Origin: Mycolicibacterium sp. MU0053
GTDB lineage: Bacteria > Actinomycetota > Actinomycetes > Mycobacteriales > Mycobacteriaceae
Assembly: GCF_963378095.1 (NCBI RefSeq)
Contig: NZ_OY726397.1
Coordinates: forward strand, 4,526,001 to 4,590,000
Direction of reading: 5' to 3'
DNA length: 64,000 bases
The translations under genes were made by a program, and so were the position numbers. Below the pieces are notes generated by a model. The model searched no databases. It was given only the letters and a program-made list of their open reading frames with translations, and was not told the origin of the DNA. Shown here in pieces: positions 35,745 through 43,933 of the stretch (positions within the stretch are counted from its first letter, which is position 1; each line of letters starts with the position of its first letter).

Positions 35745-36971
35745 TTGAACCGAGCAGTCATGTTGCGTGTCGCCGCGTGCGGCCTGCTGGGGCTGGGTGC
35801 TGCCCTGCTGGTCGCGGCGTTGCTGCTGTCCACGTACACCGCGGGCAAGATCAAGAAGATTCCGCTGGATCTGGATGCCACGCTGGTCAGCGACGGCACC
35901 GGCACGGCACTGGATCCGGCATCGCTGGCCGGCGAGGTGTTCGTCGTCGACCAGGGGGTGCCGGTGGTGTCCCAGCAGCAGATCAGCGTCGAGTCCCCGG
36001 CCAACGCCGATGTGGTGACGTTGCAGGCCGGCACTTCGGTGCGTCGGACCGACCAACAGAAGGACACCGGCCTGCTGCTGGCCATGGTCGACACCGTCAC
36101 CGTGAATCGGTCCACCGCGATGGCGGTTTCCGACGACGCCCATCCGGGCGGGTCGGTGCAGAAGCCACGTTCGATGGAGGACACCAAGGCGCCGACCAAC
36201 GTCGCGCTGCCGCATGAGGGGTTGTCCTACCGCTTCCCGTTCAGCACCGAGAAGAAGACCTACCCGTTCTTCGACCCGATCGCGCAGAAGCCGTTCGACG
36301 CCAACTACGAAGGCGAAGAAGACGTCAACGGGCTGACCACCTACAAGTTCACCCAGAACGTCGGCTACGACGCCGACGGCAAGCTGGTGAAGCCCATCCG
36401 GTACTCCTCGCTATACGACAACGACGAGGACGCCGAGGTGACCGCCCGCGCCATGCAGTGGGGCGTGCCCGGCGAACCCGAAGACCCGGTCACGATGACG
36501 CGGTACTACGCGGCCCAGCGCAACTTCTGGGTGGATCCGGTCTCCGGCACCATCGTCAAGGCCGAGGAGCGGGCCAACCACTACTACGCGCGGGACGCCC
36601 TCGAGCCCGAGGTGGCGCTCGCCGACTACAAGGTGAGCTTCGACGAGGACACCGTCGAGGCGCAGGTCGAAGCGGCCCGCACCGAGCGTGACCAGATCGG
36701 CCTGTGGTCGCGGATCCTGCCGATCACGTTCACCGCCGCGGGCCTGATCGCCCTGGTGGCCGGCGCGCTGCTGGGCTCGTTCAGCCTGCGCGCCGAGGCC
36801 GAACTGATCGATCCGGGCCTCGACGGCAAGGAGGGCGGCTTCTTCGGTGGGTTCGCCAGCCGCCGCGGCGAGGACACCGGCCCGATGCCGGCCGCGGAGG
36901 CCGAAACCGAGAAGCTGCCGGCCCAGCGGCCGGACCTGCACCCGGACCAGGGCCCGCCCGACCGGACGTGA
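35745..36971 (+). CDS. DUF3068 membrane protein (Rv0227c-like)
   Basis: About 408 aa from TTG 35745, chosen for the GGAAGGAAGG stretch 11 bases upstream; a longer ATG frame from 35658 exists, as does an ATG at 35760. It has an N-terminal membrane anchor (AACGLLGLGAALLVAALLLS), a large exported domain of about 330 residues with no recognised catalytic motif, a second membrane helix (ILPITFTAAGLIALVAGALL) and a charged cytoplasmic tail. Rv0227c is 421 aa and sits in the same order. The next gene's GTG overlaps its stop, so they are coupled. The molecular role is not established. Confidence 0.85.
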   Translation: MNRAVMLRVAACGLLGLGAALLVAALLLSTYTAGKIKKIPLDLDATLVSDGTGTALDPASLAGEVFVVDQGVPVVSQQQISVESPANADVVTLQAGTSVRRTDQQKDTGLLLAMVDTVTVNRSTAMAVSDDAHPGGSVQKPRSMEDTKAPTNVALPHEGLSYRFPFSTEKKTYPFFDPIAQKPFDANYEGEEDVNGLTTYKFTQNVGYDADGKLVKPIRYSSLYDNDEDAEVTARAMQWGVPGEPEDPVTMTRYYAAQRNFWVDPVSGTIVKAEERANHYYARDALEPEVALADYKVSFDEDTVEAQVEAARTERDQIGLWSRILPITFTAAGLIALVAGALLGSFSLRAEAELIDPGLDGKEGGFFGGFASRRGEDTGPMPAAEAETEKLPAQRPDLHPDQGPPDRT

Positions 36972-38692
36972 CCCTGGTGGGCGCACCGGTGCCCAGGGTC
37001 CGCGCCGCCTCGCTCGCGGTGCCCGGGTATGGGCTGCTGCTGGCGTTGCTGATCACCGCTCCCCTGCTGGGACCGGGTTATCTGCTGCTGCGCGATGCGG
37101 TGTCGACGCCGCGGTCCTACCTGTCCGACGCCGCGCTCGGGCTGTCCGAGGCCGCGCCGCGGGCGCTGCCGCAGGACTTCCTGATCGCGCTGACCTCGTC
37201 GGTGCTCGACGGCGGCGTGGTGGTCAAGGCGTTGTTGGTCGCGGGGTTGTGGGCCGCCGGCACCGGCGCCGCGCGGTTGGCCGCCGCGATACTTCCGGAG
37301 GCCGGTCTGCCCGGCCAATTCGTGGCGACGACGGTGGCGGTGTGGAACCCGTACGTCGCCGAGCGGTTGCTGCAAGGCCATTGGAGTCTGCTGGTCGGCT
37401 ACGGCTGCCTACCGTGGGTGGCGCTGGCGATGCTGCGGCTGCGGTCCGGCGCACCGGGCTGGTGGGCGTTGGCGTTCTGGATCGCGCTGGCCGGGCTCAC
37501 CCCGACGGGTCTGCTGCTGGCCGTGGTCGTCGCGGTGGTCGCCGCCGCGGCGCCGGGTGCCGGTACGCCGCGCTGGCTGGGCGCCGGGGGCGCGACCCTG
37601 ATCGGTCTGTCGGCCGCGCTGCCCTGGTTGGTCGCGGCGCTGCTGTCCGATTCGTTGTCGGGCTATCAGGCCGGCGGCGTGGGCACCGCGGCGTTCGCCG
37701 CCCGGGCCGAGCCGGGCCTGAGCACGCTGGTCAGCCTGGCCGGGCTGGGTGGTATCTGGAATGCGCAGGCGGTACCGGACTCGCGCACAACGCTTTTCGC
37801 GGTGCTGGCGACCGCGGTGCTGGTGGCGGTCGTCGCGCTGGGGTTGCCGGTCGCGCTGCGCCGCGGCGCCGCGGTGCCGCTGCTGGTGCTGGCGGGCGTC
37901 GCGGTGGTGCTGCCGGCGCTGGCGGCCACCGGTCCGGGGTTGGCGCTGGTGCAGGCGGTCTCGGAGGCGGTGCCCGGACTCGGGGTGCTGCGGGACGGCC
38001 AGAAATGGGTGGCGCTGGCCCTGCCCGGTTACGCGGTGGCCGCGGCCGCGGCGGTGCTGACGTTGGCGCGGTGGCGCGTCAAGCCGGCCGCCGCGGCGGC
38101 CGGGTGCTGCGTGGCATTGATCGCGGTGCTACCGGATCTGGCGTGGGGCGGGTGGGGTCAGGTCCGGCCGGTGCAGTACCCGCCGGCCTGGACCGCGGTC
38201 GCGGAGCGGATCAACGCCGACCCCCGTCCGGTGGCGGTGCTGCCGCCGGACTCCATGCGGCAGTTCGATTGGGCCGGTGCGGCCCCGGTGCTGGATCCGT
38301 TGCCGCGCTGGCTGCACGCCGACGTCTTCTCCACCGGCGACCTGACGATCTCGGGTGCGACGGTGCTGGGTGAGGGCGGCACCGCCCGGGCCGTGCAGGA
38401 GTTGCTGCTCACCGGGGCCCCGCCGCACGAGCTCGCCGGGGCGGGCGTCGGCTGGGTGGTGGTCGAATCCGGCGCCGGCGGCGACAATGGCCTGGCGGCA
38501 AGAACTTTGGAGCAGCTTCCGGTGGTCTACGGCGATTCGGAGCTCACCCTCTACCGCGTCGACCCGGCGCCGACGCCGCGACCGCACCCCGGTCGGACCG
38601 CGGTGATCGTCGCGCACCTGATCTGGTTGGCGGTGCTGCTGGGCGGTGCAATCGGGACGGTGGGGACCGCCCGGTTCAGATCACGCCGCTGA
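36968..38692 (+). CDS. Polytopic membrane protein (Rv0226c-like)
   Basis: 574 aa from GTG 36968, overlapping the stop of the preceding gene (GTGA); a longer frame upstream is only the shadow of that gene. About a dozen hydrophobic segments occupy residues ~20-400 and another lies at the C-terminus, with an exported-looking domain between. Length and neighbours match Rv0226c (576 aa). The layout resembles GT-C glycosyltransferases, but no catalytic motif can be pointed to with confidence. It ends 17 bases into the opposing glycosyltransferase gene. Confidence 0.85.
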   Translation: MTLVGAPVPRVRAASLAVPGYGLLLALLITAPLLGPGYLLLRDAVSTPRSYLSDAALGLSEAAPRALPQDFLIALTSSVLDGGVVVKALLVAGLWAAGTGAARLAAAILPEAGLPGQFVATTVAVWNPYVAERLLQGHWSLLVGYGCLPWVALAMLRLRSGAPGWWALAFWIALAGLTPTGLLLAVVVAVVAAAAPGAGTPRWLGAGGATLIGLSAALPWLVAALLSDSLSGYQAGGVGTAAFAARAEPGLSTLVSLAGLGGIWNAQAVPDSRTTLFAVLATAVLVAVVALGLPVALRRGAAVPLLVLAGVAVVLPALAATGPGLALVQAVSEAVPGLGVLRDGQKWVALALPGYAVAAAAAVLTLARWRVKPAAAAAGCCVALIAVLPDLAWGGWGQVRPVQYPPAWTAVAERINADPRPVAVLPPDSMRQFDWAGAAPVLDPLPRWLHADVFSTGDLTISGATVLGEGGTARAVQELLLTGAPPHELAGAGVGWVVVESGAGGDNGLAARTLEQLPVVYGDSELTLYRVDPAPTPRPHPGRTAVIVAHLIWLAVLLGGAIGTVGTARFRSRR

Positions 38693-39836
38693 CGCGCCGG
38701 CCGGACTGCACCGCAGCCAGCACGTCGTGCATGGCGGCCGCGCTCTGCCGCCACGAGAACTCTCCGGTGCGGGCCTGCGCCTTGCGGCCCAACTCGTCGC
38801 GCAGCACCGGATCGCTGAGCAACTGCTCGAGCCGGTCGATCAAATCGTGGCGGTCGTCGACCAGGATCCCGGTGACGCCGTCGACGATCGAGTCGGTGAG
38901 CCCACCCGAGGACCGGTAGCCGACCGTGGGCACGCCGTGCTGGGCGGCCTCCAGCACCGCCAGCCCCCAACCCTCCTTGCGCGACGGCAGCACATGCACC
39001 CAGGCACGTTGCACCACTTGGTGTTTCACCATCTCGTCGACGTGACCGTGGAAGGTCACCGCATCGGAGATGCCGAGCGCGGCCGCGTGGTCGACCAGGC
39101 GGCGCTGCCACCAGCCGCCGCCGATGACGTCGAGATGCAGGCCCGGAATCCGCGGCCGCAAGGCGGCCACGGCGTCGAGTGCGTCCTCGATCTGCTTGTG
39201 CGGCACCAGTCGGGACAACACCACCACGCGCGGGGCCGCCGAGCGCGGGCGCGCCAGGGTGGATTCGGGAGCGTCGTCAAGTCCGTTGCGCACCACCGCG
39301 ATCCGGTGCTGACCGACACCGAGTTCGGCCAGATCCCGCATCGAGGGCAACGACACCGTGACGTACTGGTTGTCGCGGTGCAGCCACGGCGAGAGCTTGG
39401 ATTCGACGAACCAGCCGAACCCGCCGGTCCAGCGTCCGGCGACCGGCCACTGATCGCGATGACAGTGGTGCACCAGCACCACCGCGCGTCGCCCGTAGGC
39501 CAACCGGGCCAGGAACGGCACCCCGTTCTGGGTGTCGATCACCACGTCCGGGCGGGCCCGGCGCAGCGGGCCCAGCCCGAGTCGCGCCAGCACCATCGCC
39601 AGCCCGGCCCAGATGTACACCGAATACGCGCCGCCGCCGCGGCTGATCTGCACGCCGTCGATCACGCCGCGCCGCGGAGCGCCCGGGTAACGGGCCGTGC
39701 GCAGGGTCACCGCGATGCCGGCTTCGGCCAGTTGGGCGCCGATCCGCTGCAGGTACGTTTCGCTACCGCCGCCCTGCGGGTGGCCGGTATCGCGCCAGCA
39801 CAGCATGAGCACTGAGCGGACGGGCTGGTCAGACAT
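38676..39836 (-). CDS. Glycosyltransferase family 4 (Rv0225-like)
   Basis: 386 aa from ATG 39836 (MSDQPVRSVLM); the open frame continues upstream but only as the shadow of the methyltransferase gene. The GT-B fold is indicated by the N-terminal GGGSETYLQRIGAQL loop and the C-terminal nucleotide-sugar site EGWGLAVLEAAQHGVPTVGY, with the E-x7-E pattern. Rv0225 is 384 aa and occupies the same place. It probably transfers a sugar to a lipid or glycan precursor on the cytoplasmic side. Confidence 0.9.
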   Translation of the reverse strand: MSDQPVRSVLMLCWRDTGHPQGGGSETYLQRIGAQLAEAGIAVTLRTARYPGAPRRGVIDGVQISRGGGAYSVYIWAGLAMVLARLGLGPLRRARPDVVIDTQNGVPFLARLAYGRRAVVLVHHCHRDQWPVAGRWTGGFGWFVESKLSPWLHRDNQYVTVSLPSMRDLAELGVGQHRIAVVRNGLDDAPESTLARPRSAAPRVVVLSRLVPHKQIEDALDAVAALRPRIPGLHLDVIGGGWWQRRLVDHAAALGISDAVTFHGHVDEMVKHQVVQRAWVHVLPSRKEGWGLAVLEAAQHGVPTVGYRSSGGLTDSIVDGVTGILVDDRHDLIDRLEQLLSDPVLRDELGRKAQARTGEFSWRQSAAAMHDVLAAVQSGRRVSGVI

Positions 39837-39893
39837 CCCTGTCAGGGTAACTGCCGCACTGACCGGCGCGATCAGCCTGCGTAGGGTTGGCCG

Positions 39894-40667
39894 GTGCCCA
39901 TCACCGACCTGTATGCCCGCCGGGCGACGTTGGCCCGGTCGGTACGACTGCTCAGTGAGTTCCGCTTCGAGCAGACCGAGCCCGCGCGCTTCTACGGCGC
40001 GCTGGCCCGGGACACCGCCGCCATGGTCGTCGACCTGTGGACGGCCGCCGGTCGGCAACCCGCCGGTGCCACGGTGCTCGACGTGGGTGGCGGCCCGGGT
40101 TACTTCGCCGACGCGTTCGCCGCCCGCGGGATGAACTATGTGGGCGTGGAACCGGATCCGCGGGAGATGCACGCCGCGCCCACCCTCGAACGCGCCGGCG
40201 GGGCGTTCGTGCGGGCCTCCGGGATGGCGCTGCCGTTCGCGGACGGCAGCGTCGACATCTGCCTGTCCTCCAACGTCGCCGAGCATGTGCCCGAACCCTG
40301 GCTGCTGGGCCGCGAGATGCTGCGGGTCACGCGACCCGGCGGGTTGGCGATCCTGTCCTACACCGTGTGGCTGGGGCCGTTCGGTGGCCACGAGATGGGT
40401 GTGACGCACTATCTCGGCGGGGCCCGGGCCGCCGCGCGCTACACCCGCAAACACGGCCACCCGCCGAAGAATTACTACGGTTCGTCGCTGTTCGCGGTGT
40501 CGGCCGCCGCCGGTCTGGACTGGGCCCGCAGCACCGGTGCGTTGATCGCCGCATTCCCGCGCTACCACCCGCGATGGGCCTGGTGGATGACCTCGGTTCC
40601 GGGGTTACGGGAGTTTCTGGTGAGCAACCTGGTCCTCGTGCTCCGGCCGCAGCACGCCCCGGACTGA
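39894..40667 (+). CDS. SAM-dependent methyltransferase (Rv0224c-like)
   Basis: A protein of 257 aa (Rv0224c is 254 aa). Class I methyltransferase: motif I VLDVGGGPGYFADAFA, acidic loop VGVEPDP, and motif IV-like VDICLSSNVAEHV. The GTG start at 39894 diverges from the glycosyltransferase with 57 bases between. The target is unknown; linkage to envelope genes suggests a lipid or glycan. A KstR-like box overlaps its stop codon and belongs to the next gene. Confidence 0.88.
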   Translation: MPITDLYARRATLARSVRLLSEFRFEQTEPARFYGALARDTAAMVVDLWTAAGRQPAGATVLDVGGGPGYFADAFAARGMNYVGVEPDPREMHAAPTLERAGGAFVRASGMALPFADGSVDICLSSNVAEHVPEPWLLGREMLRVTRPGGLAILSYTVWLGPFGGHEMGVTHYLGGARAAARYTRKHGHPPKNYYGSSLFAVSAAAGLDWARSTGALIAAFPRYHPRWAWWMTSVPGLREFLVSNLVLVLRPQHAPD

Positions 40668-40704
40668 AACAGGTTCTCGTGCCGCCCGCGCGAGTGGGTA
40701 TTCT
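40665..40704 (+). promoter_or_regulatory. KstR-like box and -10 box of the aldehyde dehydrogenase gene
   Basis: TGAAACAGGTTCTC (40665-40678) matches TnnAACnnGTTnnA at seven of eight fixed positions. TATTCT (40699-40704) is a TANNNT -10 seven bases before the ATG, predicting a leaderless mRNA. As I recall, Rv0223c belongs to the KstR regulon of M. tuberculosis, which would fit. Confidence 0.5.
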
Positions 40705-40711
40705 GTGCGCT

Positions 40712-42193
40712 ATGACACAGACTGCGGGCACCGCCCTCAAGACCGAGTACGACAAGCTGTTCATCGGCGGGCAATGGGTCGACCCGTCGTCCTCCGACGT
40801 CATCGAGGTGTTCTCGCCGGCCACCGGCGAAAAAATCGGCCAGGTTCCGCTGGCCGTCAAGGCCGACGTGGATGCGGCCTTCGCCGCGGCCCGCAAGGCG
40901 TTCGACGAGGGCCCCTGGCCCCGGCTGACCCCCAAGGAACGCGAGGCCGTCATCGCCAAGGCGACGGCACTGATCGAGGAACGCGCCGACGAGTTCAAGG
41001 CGCTGCTCAAGCTCGAGACCGGCCAGCCGCAGACCATCGTCGACATGATGCAGTACGGCGCGGCCATGTCGACGCTGCAGTTCTACGCCTCGGCGGCCGA
41101 CAAGTTCAGCTGGCAGGACATCCGCGACGGCGCCTACGGCCAGTCGTTGGTGCTCAAGGAGCCGATCGGGGTGGTCGGCGCTGTCGTCGCCTGGAACGTG
41201 CCGTTCTTCCTGGCGGCCAACAAGATCGGCCCGGCCTTGCTGGCCGGCTGCACGATTGTGCTCAAGCCCGCCGCCGAGACCCCGCTGACCACCAACCTGA
41301 TGGCGGAGGTCTTCGCCCAGGCCGGCCTGCCCGAGGGCGTGCTTTCGGTGGTGCCCGGTGGCGTCGAGACCGGCCGCGCGCTGACCGACAACCCCGAGAT
41401 CGACAAGTTCACCTTCACCGGATCCAGCGCGGTCGGCAAGGAGATCGGCAAGATCGCCGCCGAGAAGCTCAAGCCCTGCACCCTGGAGTTGGGCGGCAAG
41501 TCCGCGGCCATCATCCTGGAGGACGCCGACCTGGACTCCACGCTGCCGATGCTGCTGTTCTCCGGCCTGATGAACACCGGACAGGCCTGCGTGGGTCAGA
41601 CCCGCATCCTGGCACCGAGATCGCGCTACGACGAGATCGTCGAGAAGATCGCCAACAGCGCGGCGGCCATGCCGGCCGGTCTGCCCGACGACCCCTCGGC
41701 GATGATCGGGCCCCTGATCAGCGAGAAGCAGCGCGAGCGCGTCGAGGGCTACATCAAGAAGGGCATCGAGGAAGGTGCCCGGGTGGTCGCCGGCGGTGGC
41801 CGGCCCGAGGGCCTGGACAGCGGCTGGTTCGTACAGCCCACGGTGTTCGCCGATGTCGACAACTCGATGACCATCGCCCAGGAGGAGATCTTCGGGCCCG
41901 TGCTCGTCGTGATCCCCTACGAGGACGAGGCCGACGCGGTGCGCATCGCCAACGACTCGGTCTACGGCCTGGCGGGCTCGGTGTACACCACCGACAACGC
42001 CAAGGCGCTGGAGATCGCCAAGCAGATCCGCACCGGCACCTACGGCATCAACATGTATGCCTTCGATGCCAGCGCCCCGTTCGGCGGGTACAAGAACTCC
42101 GGCATCGGCCGCGAGTGCGGAACGGAGGGCATCGCGGGGTACTGCGAGTCCAAGAGCGTGCTGCTGCCGTTCGGGTACACCCCGGAGGACTAG
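40712..42193 (+). CDS. NAD(P)-dependent aldehyde dehydrogenase (Rv0223c-like)
   Basis: 493 aa from ATG 40712 (Rv0223c is 487 aa). A typical ALDH: the cofactor-binding FTGSSAVGKEIGK, the general-base Glu in LELGGKSAAI, the catalytic Cys in NTGQACVGQTR, and C-terminal EEIFGPVLVVIPY. It oxidises aldehydes to acids. The open frame runs far upstream but only as the shadow of the methyltransferase. The absence of a ribosome site and the -10 box seven bases upstream favour leaderless translation. The upstream KstR-like box suggests a role in sterol side-chain metabolism. Confidence 0.92.
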   Translation: MTQTAGTALKTEYDKLFIGGQWVDPSSSDVIEVFSPATGEKIGQVPLAVKADVDAAFAAARKAFDEGPWPRLTPKEREAVIAKATALIEERADEFKALLKLETGQPQTIVDMMQYGAAMSTLQFYASAADKFSWQDIRDGAYGQSLVLKEPIGVVGAVVAWNVPFFLAANKIGPALLAGCTIVLKPAAETPLTTNLMAEVFAQAGLPEGVLSVVPGGVETGRALTDNPEIDKFTFTGSSAVGKEIGKIAAEKLKPCTLELGGKSAAIILEDADLDSTLPMLLFSGLMNTGQACVGQTRILAPRSRYDEIVEKIANSAAAMPAGLPDDPSAMIGPLISEKQRERVEGYIKKGIEEGARVVAGGGRPEGLDSGWFVQPTVFADVDNSMTIAQEEIFGPVLVVIPYEDEADAVRIANDSVYGLAGSVYTTDNAKALEIAKQIRTGTYGINMYAFDASAPFGGYKNSGIGRECGTEGIAGYCESKSVLLPFGYTPED

Positions 42194-42215
42194 CCCCGTT
42201 ATTGCCGCGAGCAGA

Positions 42216-42257
42216 CGCAAACTTCCCCATTTCGGCCTCGAAATGGGGAAGTTTGCG
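42216..42257. repeat. 18-bp perfect inverted repeat (extragenic palindrome)
   Basis: CGCAAACTTCCCCATTTC (42216-42233), six bases, then its exact complement (42240-42257). It follows the ALDH stop by 22 bases and can act as a terminator hairpin, though there is no T-tract. The lead-in GAGCAGACGCAAA is a phrase I recall from other mycobacterial intergenic hairpins. Confidence 0.75.
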
Positions 42258-42312
42258 GGGGTCCCCCGCTTGCAGGGGCCTGCTCGGCGGTCGGTGGCGG
42301 TCGCCGTTACGG

Positions 42313-42318
42313 TAATAT
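42313..42318 (+). promoter_or_regulatory. Candidate -10 box of the thiolase gene
   Basis: TAATAT lies in an unusually AT-rich stretch, 54 bases before the ATG at 42373. It would give a leader of about 45 bases ending in the GGAGA ribosome site. No clear -35 box. Confidence 0.4.
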
Positions 42319-42372
42319 CGTTCTCTGTAAACTAGAAGCCTCTTCTCGGCAACCTCGGATCTCGGAGAACTC

Positions 42373-43560
42373 ATGACTGCAAGCAGCAAGGCCGCCATCA
42401 TCGCGGCAGCCCGCAGTGCCCTCGGCACCGCCCGCAAGGGCACCCTGGCCAACATGCAACCCATCGAGGTCGCCAAGCCCATCGTGGCCGCCGCGGTCCA
42501 ACGCTCCGGCCTGGCCGCCACGGACTTCGACGACCTGGTGCTGGCCGAAAGCCTGCAGGGCGGTGGCGACAGCGCCCGCTACATCGCGGTGGACCTGGGC
42601 TTCGAGGATCTGCCCGGCGCCGCGGTGAACCGACAGTGCGCCTCGGGCCTGACCGCCATCGCCTTCGGCGCGGGTCAGATCGCCGCCGGGATGAGCACCG
42701 CGATCCTGGCCGGCGGCATGGAGTCCATGTCGAACATGCCGCAGTTCCTCAAGCGCAAGGCGTTCACCTCCGGCAAGGAGGCCGGCGATTTCGAGCGGTG
42801 GGCCCCGATGGCCAACCCCGTCGACACCCCGGACGCGCCGCCCTACGACATGTCGATCACCGTCGCGCACAACTGTGCCGTCGAGTACGGCCTGACCCGC
42901 GAGGATCAGGACGCCTGGGCGCTGCGCAGCCACCAACGCGCGGTCAAGGCCATCGACGCCGGATCCTTCGTCGACGAGATCGTGCCCATCGAGGTGCCGC
43001 AGCAGGACGGTTCCACCCTCACCTTCGCCGTGGACGAGCACCCGCGCCGCAACTCCTCGGCGGAGTCGCTGGCGGGCCTGAAGGTGCTGCACCCGGAGAT
43101 CGAGGGCTTTTCGGTCACCGCGGGCAACTCCTCGGGCACCAACGACGGTGCGGCCGTCGTGGCGCTGGCCGCACCGAACACCACGCAGGAGGTGCTGGCC
43201 AACATTCTCTCGTGGTCGCAGGTCGGGGTGCCGCCCAAGCGCACCGGCAGCGGACCGATCTACGCCATCCCGAAGGCACTGGACCTCGCGGGCCTGAAGC
43301 TCTCCGACGTCACGCTGTTCGAGATCAACGAGGCCTTCGCCGCCCAAGCCGTGGCGTGCACCCGGCAGCTCGGCCTCGACGAGGACCGGGTCAACGTGTA
43401 CGGCTCGGGCATCAGCCTCGGCCACCCGATCGCGGCTACCGGCGCCCGGATGGTCACCTCGGCCATCTATGAGCTGCGTCGCCGCGGCGGCGGCATCGGC
43501 GTGCTGTCGATGTGCGCGGGCGGCGGCATGGGCGCGGCGATGGTGATCGAGGTCGCCTAG
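42373..43560 (+). CDS. Acetyl-CoA acetyltransferase / thiolase (FadA5/FadA6-type)
   Basis: A protein of 395 aa. All thiolase catalytic residues are present: nucleophilic Cys in NRQCASGLTA, His in SLGHPIAATGA and Cys in SMCAGGGMG; NEAFAAQA is also typical. It cleaves 3-ketoacyl-CoA or condenses acetyl-CoA. GGAGA lies a few bases before the ATG. It is a single gene flanked by two hairpins, the second a strong terminator. Several paralogues are similar, so no gene name is given. Confidence 0.93.
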   Translation: MTASSKAAIIAAARSALGTARKGTLANMQPIEVAKPIVAAAVQRSGLAATDFDDLVLAESLQGGGDSARYIAVDLGFEDLPGAAVNRQCASGLTAIAFGAGQIAAGMSTAILAGGMESMSNMPQFLKRKAFTSGKEAGDFERWAPMANPVDTPDAPPYDMSITVAHNCAVEYGLTREDQDAWALRSHQRAVKAIDAGSFVDEIVPIEVPQQDGSTLTFAVDEHPRRNSSAESLAGLKVLHPEIEGFSVTAGNSSGTNDGAAVVALAAPNTTQEVLANILSWSQVGVPPKRTGSGPIYAIPKALDLAGLKLSDVTLFEINEAFAAQAVACTRQLGLDEDRVNVYGSGISLGHPIAATGARMVTSAIYELRRRGGGIGVLSMCAGGGMGAAMVIEVA

Positions 43561-43574
43561 CTCTTCGCAGACGT

Positions 43575-43614
43575 AAAAGCACCGCCCCGGACTGGAGTCC
43601 GGGGCGGTGCTTTT
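43575..43614. terminator. Strong bidirectional terminator
   Basis: A 19-bp perfect stem (43575-43593 with 43596-43614) has an AAAA left end and a TTTTT right end. It lies between the thiolase stop and the opposing 99-aa gene and would stop both transcripts. Confidence 0.9.
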
Positions 43615-43622
43615 TGGTCGTG

Positions 43623-43922
43623 TCAGTCGCTGGCGGGCAGCGGCTTGGCCTCCTTGAGGCTCAGCGGCGTGGTCCCGATGGACAGCGTGCCCTGGCCGGC
43701 CTTCGTCACCAGCACCTCGGCACCACCGTCGTCGACGTAGCGCTTACCCATCGCGGTGCCCTCGGAGAACTCCGGATCGATTGCCGCGCTGGACTTCTCG
43801 GCATCGAGCGCGACCATCGGCGCACCGCCGCAGCGCAGCTCGTCCAGCGCGTCGGAGGTCTTCACGACAATGACCTGGGTGTCGTCCACCTGGCTCTGCA
43901 GGCGGGTTCCGTTCTTCACCAT
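43623..43922 (-). CDS. Conserved-looking 99-aa hypothetical protein
   Basis: 99 aa, soluble, with no signal peptide or membrane segment and no domain I recognise. The centre carries ELRCGGAPMVAL and the second half is beta-rich (VLVTKAGQGTLSIG). It starts 11 bases after the acyl-CoA synthetase gene on the same strand and ends at the strong terminator, so it is the second gene of a two-gene unit with fadD. Codon use is like its neighbours, supporting a real gene. Confidence 0.75.
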   Translation of the reverse strand: MVKNGTRLQSQVDDTQVIVVKTSDALDELRCGGAPMVALDAEKSSAAIDPEFSEGTAMGKRYVDDGGAEVLVTKAGQGTLSIGTTPLSLKEAKPLPASD

Positions 43923-43933
43923 TTGTGCTACCC

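Noticed and set aside
38676..40568. 630-aa glycosyltransferase reading with an N-terminal extension
   Set aside because: The extension lies opposite the methyltransferase gene and is shadow sequence; ATG 39836 gives the normal family length.
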